Shown: in pieces, positions 59,804 to 64,000 of the stretch
Numbering within the stretch: the stretch's first letter is position 1
Layout: each line of letters begins with the position of its first letter
Assembly: GCF_947632445.1 (NCBI RefSeq)
Contig: NZ_CANRPM010000006.1
Span: forward strand, 17,102 to 81,101
Origin: an uncultured Bacteroides sp.
GTDB taxonomy: Bacteria; Bacteroidota; Bacteroidia; Bacteroidales; Bacteroidaceae
Direction: 5' to 3'
DNA: 64,000 nt
Notes under the pieces: model-generated
Databases searched by the model: none
What the model saw: only the letters and a program-made list of their open reading frames with translations
Told to the model about the DNA's origin: nothing
Program-made: the position numbers and the translations under genes

Positions 59804-61018
59804 ATGAAGTTTTCTGAATTACCCCTGAATGACAGCGTTCTTGATGCGCTCGATGCCATGCGCTTTGAAGAATGTACGCCCATACAAGAAAAATCGATTC
59901 CAGTAATACTCGAAGGAAAAGACCTGATAGCCGTAGCACAGACGGGAACAGGCAAAACAGCTGCCTATTTACTGCCTATATTAAATCTCCTTTCAGAAGG
60001 AGAGCATCCCGAAGATGCCATCAACTGCATCGTGATGTCGCCTACCCGCGAACTGGCCCAGCAGATAGACCAGCAGATGGAGGGTTTTTCTTATTTTATG
60101 CCAGTGAGCAGCGTGGCGGTGTATGGAGGCAACGATGGCATCTTGTTTGAGCAGCAGAAGAAAGGGCTTATGCTGGGAGCCGATGTGGTGATAGCAACTC
60201 CAGGCCGTCTGATAGCCCACTTGAATTTGGGCTACGTAGATCTTTCCAAAGTGTCCTATTTCATTTTGGACGAAGCCGACCGTATGCTCGACATGGGCTT
60301 CTACGACGACATCATGCAGATTGTGAAGTACCTTCCCAAGAAACGTCAGACAATTATGTTTTCTGCCACCATGCCTGCTAAGATACAGCAGCTGGCAAAA
60401 ACCATCTTGAACAACCCCACAGAGGTAAAGTTGGCAGTATCCAAACCTGCCGACAAAATCATACAGGCTGCCTACGTCTGCTATGAGGAGCAAAAGCTAG
60501 GCATCATACGCAGCCTCTTCGCGGACGAGGTTCCCGAACGGGTCATTATCTTTGCTTCTTCGAAAATTAAGGTGAAAGAAGTAACGAAAGCCCTGAAGCA
60601 GATGAAATTGAATGTAGGCGAAATGCACTCCGACTTAGAGCAGGCACAGCGCGAATCCGTCATGCACGAGTTCAAGGCAGGGCACATCAACATCTTGGTG
60701 GCGACTGACATTGTGGCTCGTGGAATCGACATCGACGACATCCGTCTGGTCATCAATTTCGATGTCCCCCACGACTGTGAGGACTATGTGCATCGCATCG
60801 GACGTACTGCCCGTGCCAACAACGATGGTGTAGCCATCACTTTCGTCAGCAAAAAGGAGCAGACCAATTTCTACACCATCGAAAAATTCCTTAAGAAGGA
60901 TATTTATAAGATTCCTGTTCCGGCTGAACTGGGTGAAGCACCCGAATATCAGCCGCGTAACAACGAAAAAGGTGGACGAGAACGAGGAGGCGGCAAATCG
61001 CACAAAGGTGGGCGATAA
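59804..61018 (+). CDS. DEAD-box RNA helicase
   Basis: 404 residues. All motifs: Q motif region CTPIQEKSIP, AQTGTGKT (I), PTREL (Ia), TPGR (Ib), DEAD (II), SAT (III), ARGID (V) and HRIGRTAR (VI). A short Gly/Arg/Lys-rich tail (RERGGGKSHKGGR) resembles RhlE-like enzymes. Likely in ribosome assembly or RNA decay. Confidence 0.97.
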   Translation: MKFSELPLNDSVLDALDAMRFEECTPIQEKSIPVILEGKDLIAVAQTGTGKTAAYLLPILNLLSEGEHPEDAINCIVMSPTRELAQQIDQQMEGFSYFMPVSSVAVYGGNDGILFEQQKKGLMLGADVVIATPGRLIAHLNLGYVDLSKVSYFILDEADRMLDMGFYDDIMQIVKYLPKKRQTIMFSATMPAKIQQLAKTILNNPTEVKLAVSKPADKIIQAAYVCYEEQKLGIIRSLFADEVPERVIIFASSKIKVKEVTKALKQMKLNVGEMHSDLEQAQRESVMHEFKAGHINILVATDIVARGIDIDDIRLVINFDVPHDCEDYVHRIGRTARANNDGVAITFVSKKEQTNFYTIEKFLKKDIYKIPVPAELGEAPEYQPRNNEKGGRERGGGKSHKGGR

Positions 61019-61118
61019 GGCGATAGCAACAAAGGGGAAAATCTCGTAAGGAATAATATTATATATTATCCTATAAATGAAAATTAGCCTTAGACATCTT
61101 TCTTCGGGCTATTTTTAT

Positions 61119-62552
61119 TTAGAAGGCTTTGCGTATCCTCATTTGGAAACCAAGATTGTCGCCATAGATTTTTCCTGTATCCAAACCTAAAGAAGCATGA
61201 ATCAGCCATGTCTTCTGCCTGTCGGGTATGTATTGGAAAGCGATATAAGCTGAAAAGTTTTCCAAGATGTCGAGCGTAGGTGCCCCATGCGCACCCCATG
61301 TGCGATTAAAGGTCATCTTGGCTATATAGTTCCATTTGTCGGAAAATTCGCCGCTCCAACCCACATGCAGAGCTTTTACACGATTATACTTGAACGACAT
61401 GGTTCCATTTTCATTGTAAATGGGCGAACGGAGCAAGGGATTGCCGTTGGCCATTCCCCAATGGGCCCATCCATGATACAAGCCGTTGTTGTAATAATTG
61501 TCACAGCCTCCGGTCTTATGTACAGGTCCGTCTTCAGGTTCGTGAAGTCCATGAAGCGGACCACTCTGGTTGGTAGTCTGTAAAAATTCCAATACGACAT
61601 TGTTGATAGGACGGAAATGATTGAACTTCAACTCTATACCCCAAAGACCATCCCATCCGTTCTGCTTGCCCATGGCGGAAAAATCATCGAAATAATTATC
61701 CAGATAAGCACTGATTGAGAAGTCTTTTCCACGATAGGTACCACGGATCTGTTCGGTTCCTACAAAATTCCCTTGATAGAACAAGGCATCGTTGGCTGGA
61801 TGATCTTCATCGGCCGCTCCTGGGATAAAAATGCGGAAGTAGTCCTTCAAGCTATTCCCCAGATCGACTTCTTCGCTGCTGGTCACCTTTTGTCCTCCAA
61901 ACTCTGTATCCAAAGTCATGCCAAAATCCAATTGCCATTTGCCGTCGGGTATTCCGATGCGTACAAATCCCTCTTTGTGATGATATTTGATATTCTTGGT
62001 ATACCAACCTCCTCTGTCTATATTGGCATGATCTTTCAGCCAATTACTGTCCGTAAACCAGCCGTATGAGATTTCTCCTTTGATGGCCAGACGGGGCAAT
62101 AGATAAAGATATTCAGGGATACCTATCATGATTTGTGGAATGGGCCTGGAATTTCCCGACCAAGTAAGTTCTCCACTACTCAGGCGGCTGTTGATCAACG
62201 GCGCTGTCATCTCTTTGCTTCCGGTAAAAATGCCGAACCATTTGTATCTGAAATCAGCATAAGCCTGCTGGATGCCGGAACTGAAACCTGCGGCTGCAAT
62301 CACATCCAATCCCCCCTTTACATCCCACTTACCCCATCGGTCATTGTAAAAGACGCCACCACGGATATAGGTACTGTTGTCAAGAGAAGCTAATCCCTGC
62401 AGATTGCTCACTTGCCACAAAGGAGTATTATCGCCTGTGCGAACAGTAGCTCCATATTCCACAAAAGAGTTGAGCTTGTTCTGTTTTTGTGCCGTTGCAC
62501 TTCCAGCGCTAACAAGCAGCAGAAGTGCCAAAAGGATCACTTTCATATACAT
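61119..62552 (-). CDS. Wzi-like outer membrane beta-barrel protein
   Basis: About 477 residues from the ATG at 62552 (or 62546), with signal peptide KVILLALLLLVSAGSATAQ. Repeated amphipathic strands and segments seen in capsule assembly Wzi family proteins (VEYGATVRTGDNTPLWQ, YADFRYKWFGIFTGSKE, SRPIPQIMIGIPEY). Promoter box TACTTTTG at 62593-62586. Role in surface polysaccharide attachment is inferred from family. Confidence 0.8.
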   Translation of the reverse strand: MYMKVILLALLLLVSAGSATAQKQNKLNSFVEYGATVRTGDNTPLWQVSNLQGLASLDNSTYIRGGVFYNDRWGKWDVKGGLDVIAAAGFSSGIQQAYADFRYKWFGIFTGSKEMTAPLINSRLSSGELTWSGNSRPIPQIMIGIPEYLYLLPRLAIKGEISYGWFTDSNWLKDHANIDRGGWYTKNIKYHHKEGFVRIGIPDGKWQLDFGMTLDTEFGGQKVTSSEEVDLGNSLKDYFRIFIPGAADEDHPANDALFYQGNFVGTEQIRGTYRGKDFSISAYLDNYFDDFSAMGKQNGWDGLWGIELKFNHFRPINNVVLEFLQTTNQSGPLHGLHEPEDGPVHKTGGCDNYYNNGLYHGWAHWGMANGNPLLRSPIYNENGTMSFKYNRVKALHVGWSGEFSDKWNYIAKMTFNRTWGAHGAPTLDILENFSAYIAFQYIPDRQKTWLIHASLGLDTGKIYGDNLGFQMRIRKAF

Positions 62553-62692
62553 AAATAAATAAGTATGCTTTAATGTAAGACGGTGCAAAAGTAGGAAAAA
62601 TACAGTAACTAAATGCTCTTTCATTGATATTTATTGATAAGAAAAACGAAACTTTTGGCTCGTTTATCCAATAATTCTGTTATTTTTGCACC

Positions 62693-63808
62693 ATGATTGA
62701 ATTGTCCCGACACATAGAAACATTACTATTGGAGAATGATTGCGTCATTGTTCCCGATTTTGGAGGCTTTGTCGCCCATTACAATCCGGCTACTTATATA
62801 GAGGAAGAAAATCTTTTCTTCCCCCCTACGCGTACCATTGGTTTTAATCCGCAATTAAAAATGAACGACGGGCTTTTGGTACAATCGTATATGGCCGCCT
62901 ATGGAACCAATTTTCCCGACGCCACCCGTATGGTAAACAAGGTAGTGCAAAACTTGGTAGCCTGTCTGCACGAGAACGGCAAGGTCGAACTGCCCAACAT
63001 TGGTGAGATAAGCTATACAATTCATGGAACCTGTAGTTTTTTGCCTTATGACAATCGAATAACCACGCCTGATCTGTATGGACTGGATAGCTTCGAGACA
63101 AAACCGCTGGCTGCGTTGCATAAGGCAGAGGTTCGTAACCATCTGCCTGTCCCTTCTGTAGAAACAAGGCCGTTGAAACGTATCAGAAGAAGCAGTTACC
63201 ATTGGAAACTAAAGCGTTCCTATTTGTCCAACGCTGTTGCCTTTATTGCTGTCATAGCTCTATTTTTCATGTTTTCCACTCCGATAGAAAACACCGAAAC
63301 CATTCAAGGCAACTATGCCCACCTGCTTCCTACAGAAATGTTTGAACAGCTGGAAAAACAATCGTTGATTGCCACACCTGTCATCGCAACCCAGCCATCA
63401 GAGAAGCAACAGAAAGCTCAACGGCAGGCCAAACAATCAGTTGCAACCAAAGCCCAAACATCGAAAGGGGTGAAGCCGATAATTGTTCGCGAAGTGAAAG
63501 TTAAAACGAAAGAAAATAAAAAGGCTCCTGTAGTTATCCAACCGGCAGCTGTTGAGGCTTCCCCTGTAGTTAAGAGCATTAAGAAGCCGTATCACATCAT
63601 TGTAGCCAGTGTGGGTACAGAGAAAGATGCTCACGCAATGGCCGATCAGTTGAAAAAAGAAGGATATGAAAGTGCTTCAGCCATCATCGGCAATGGTAGG
63701 ATGAGAGTTAGCATCGAATCTTTCTCTACCCAGGCTGAAGCTTATCGTAGCTTGCAGGTTATCCGTGAACAGAAAGCTTATCAGAATGCGTGGGTACTGA
63801 AGTATTGA
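62693..63808 (+). CDS. HU-CCDC81 and SPOR domain protein
   Basis: 371 residues. The N-terminal HU-like fold of the HU-CCDC81 type (LLLENDCVIVPDFGGFVAHY, FFPPTRTIGFNPQLK, ENGKVELPNIGEI), one transmembrane helix (AVAFIAVIALFFMFS, about 180-195), a basic linker and a C-terminal SPOR domain (YHIIVASVGTEKDAHAMADQ). Such proteins bind denuded peptidoglycan at division sites. The -7 box TATTTTTG (62681-62688) is only 4 bp before the ATG, so the mRNA may be leaderless. Confidence 0.92.
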   Translation: MIELSRHIETLLLENDCVIVPDFGGFVAHYNPATYIEEENLFFPPTRTIGFNPQLKMNDGLLVQSYMAAYGTNFPDATRMVNKVVQNLVACLHENGKVELPNIGEISYTIHGTCSFLPYDNRITTPDLYGLDSFETKPLAALHKAEVRNHLPVPSVETRPLKRIRRSSYHWKLKRSYLSNAVAFIAVIALFFMFSTPIENTETIQGNYAHLLPTEMFEQLEKQSLIATPVIATQPSEKQQKAQRQAKQSVATKAQTSKGVKPIIVREVKVKTKENKKAPVVIQPAAVEASPVVKSIKKPYHIIVASVGTEKDAHAMADQLKKEGYESASAIIGNGRMRVSIESFSTQAEAYRSLQVIREQKAYQNAWVLKY

Positions 63809-63864
63809 AAGAAAATCATTTAGATTACGAGCGGGAAAATAAATCCAGAGATTTTATGGAAACA

Positions 63865-63902
63865 AAAAACGCTTGAGGCTTTCCAAGTCCTCAGGCGTTT
63901 TT
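63865..63902. terminator. Bidirectional terminator
   Basis: AAAAACGCTTGAGG (63865-63878) pairs with CCTCAGGCGTTTTT (63889-63902). It separates the SPOR gene from the convergent gene at the right edge. Confidence 0.85.
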
Positions 63903-63921
63903 AATTGATTTATCGTTTTAT

Positions 63922-63999
63922 TCAGTTAGTGGTCAATTTAGGGCGTCCAACAGTATACACTCGTCGAGAGACGTTTGCCCATGTTGTTTTTCCCCTGTT
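63922..63999 (-). CDS. C-terminal end of a gene running off the right edge
   Basis: A minus-strand frame open to the edge ends KTTWANVSRRVYTVGRPKLT.. with a TGA at 63922. The convergent position and the shared terminator support a real gene end. Product not identifiable. Confidence 0.4.
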   Translation of the reverse strand, partial: NRGKTTWANVSRRVYTVGRPKLTTN

Positions 64000-64000
64000 G

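Overview
The window is a Bacteroides-type chromosome segment. The evidence is the promoter style (TAnnTTTG -7 boxes with a TTTG-like element about 19-20 bp upstream), a SusC/SusD glycan-uptake locus, a tRNA-Asp with no encoded CCA, and a HU/SPOR-domain host protein. It has two halves.

Positions 1 to about 40,291 are the right-hand part of a siphovirus-like prophage. It ends at an attachment scar that is the 3' part of a tRNA-Arg(TCT) gene (40,250-40,291). Almost all phage genes lie on the minus strand. Reading from the right end leftwards: a CI/Cro-type switch (40.2-38.8 kb) with an operator-promoter block; a recombination module (RecT, YqaJ exonuclease, VRR-NUC nuclease, 37.9-34.8 kb); a replication module whose main gene is interrupted by a frame-breaking 11-bp tandem repeat (34.3-32.9 kb); small early genes (YopX, ASCH, RadC-like JAB, DUF2786, 32.8-28.0 kb); a HigBA toxin-antitoxin pair; an ArdA-like antirestriction gene; a tightly coupled six-gene enzyme cassette (25.4-20.4 kb); terminase; DUF4160/DUF2442 and HigBA-like toxin-antitoxin genes; an antirepressor; then portal, head fibre, MuF-type head protein with a GNAT-like C-terminus, scaffold, decoration, major capsid, connectors, tail tube, tail chaperone and the start of the tape measure gene, which runs off the left edge. 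An opposite-strand cargo unit with its own promoter and terminator (1.9-3.4 kb) sits between the last two. No integrase or lysis gene is visible, so the prophage continues to the left.

The most interesting part is the cassette at 20.4-25.4 kb: UDP-galactopyranose mutase, GNAT, ParB-like protein, ATP-grasp ligase, TET-associated-type glycosyltransferase and a PLP decarboxylase, all overlapping or nearly so and read from one promoter. I infer that it builds a complex modification of phage DNA, or possibly of a surface glycan. Other unusual features are the 11-bp repeat, a HigB-HigA fusion broken at a nine-A tract, and a family of seven near-identical early promoters.

From 40.3 kb onward is host chromosome: DUF4923 lipid-export-type secreted protein, engB, recR, a membrane protein, a GNAT and tRNA-Asp. 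A 1.5-kb intergenic region follows, containing a MITE-like element, a 120-bp repeat also found at 56.5 kb, an aldo/keto reductase fragment and a duplicated promoter region. Next comes a GC-richer polysaccharide utilisation locus (SusC, SusD, GH18 endoglycosidase and three surface lipoproteins, 45.3-56.4 kb). The window closes with an AraC regulator, an aldo/keto reductase, an SDR and an SDR remnant, a DEAD-box helicase, a Wzi-like outer membrane protein and a HU-SPOR protein.
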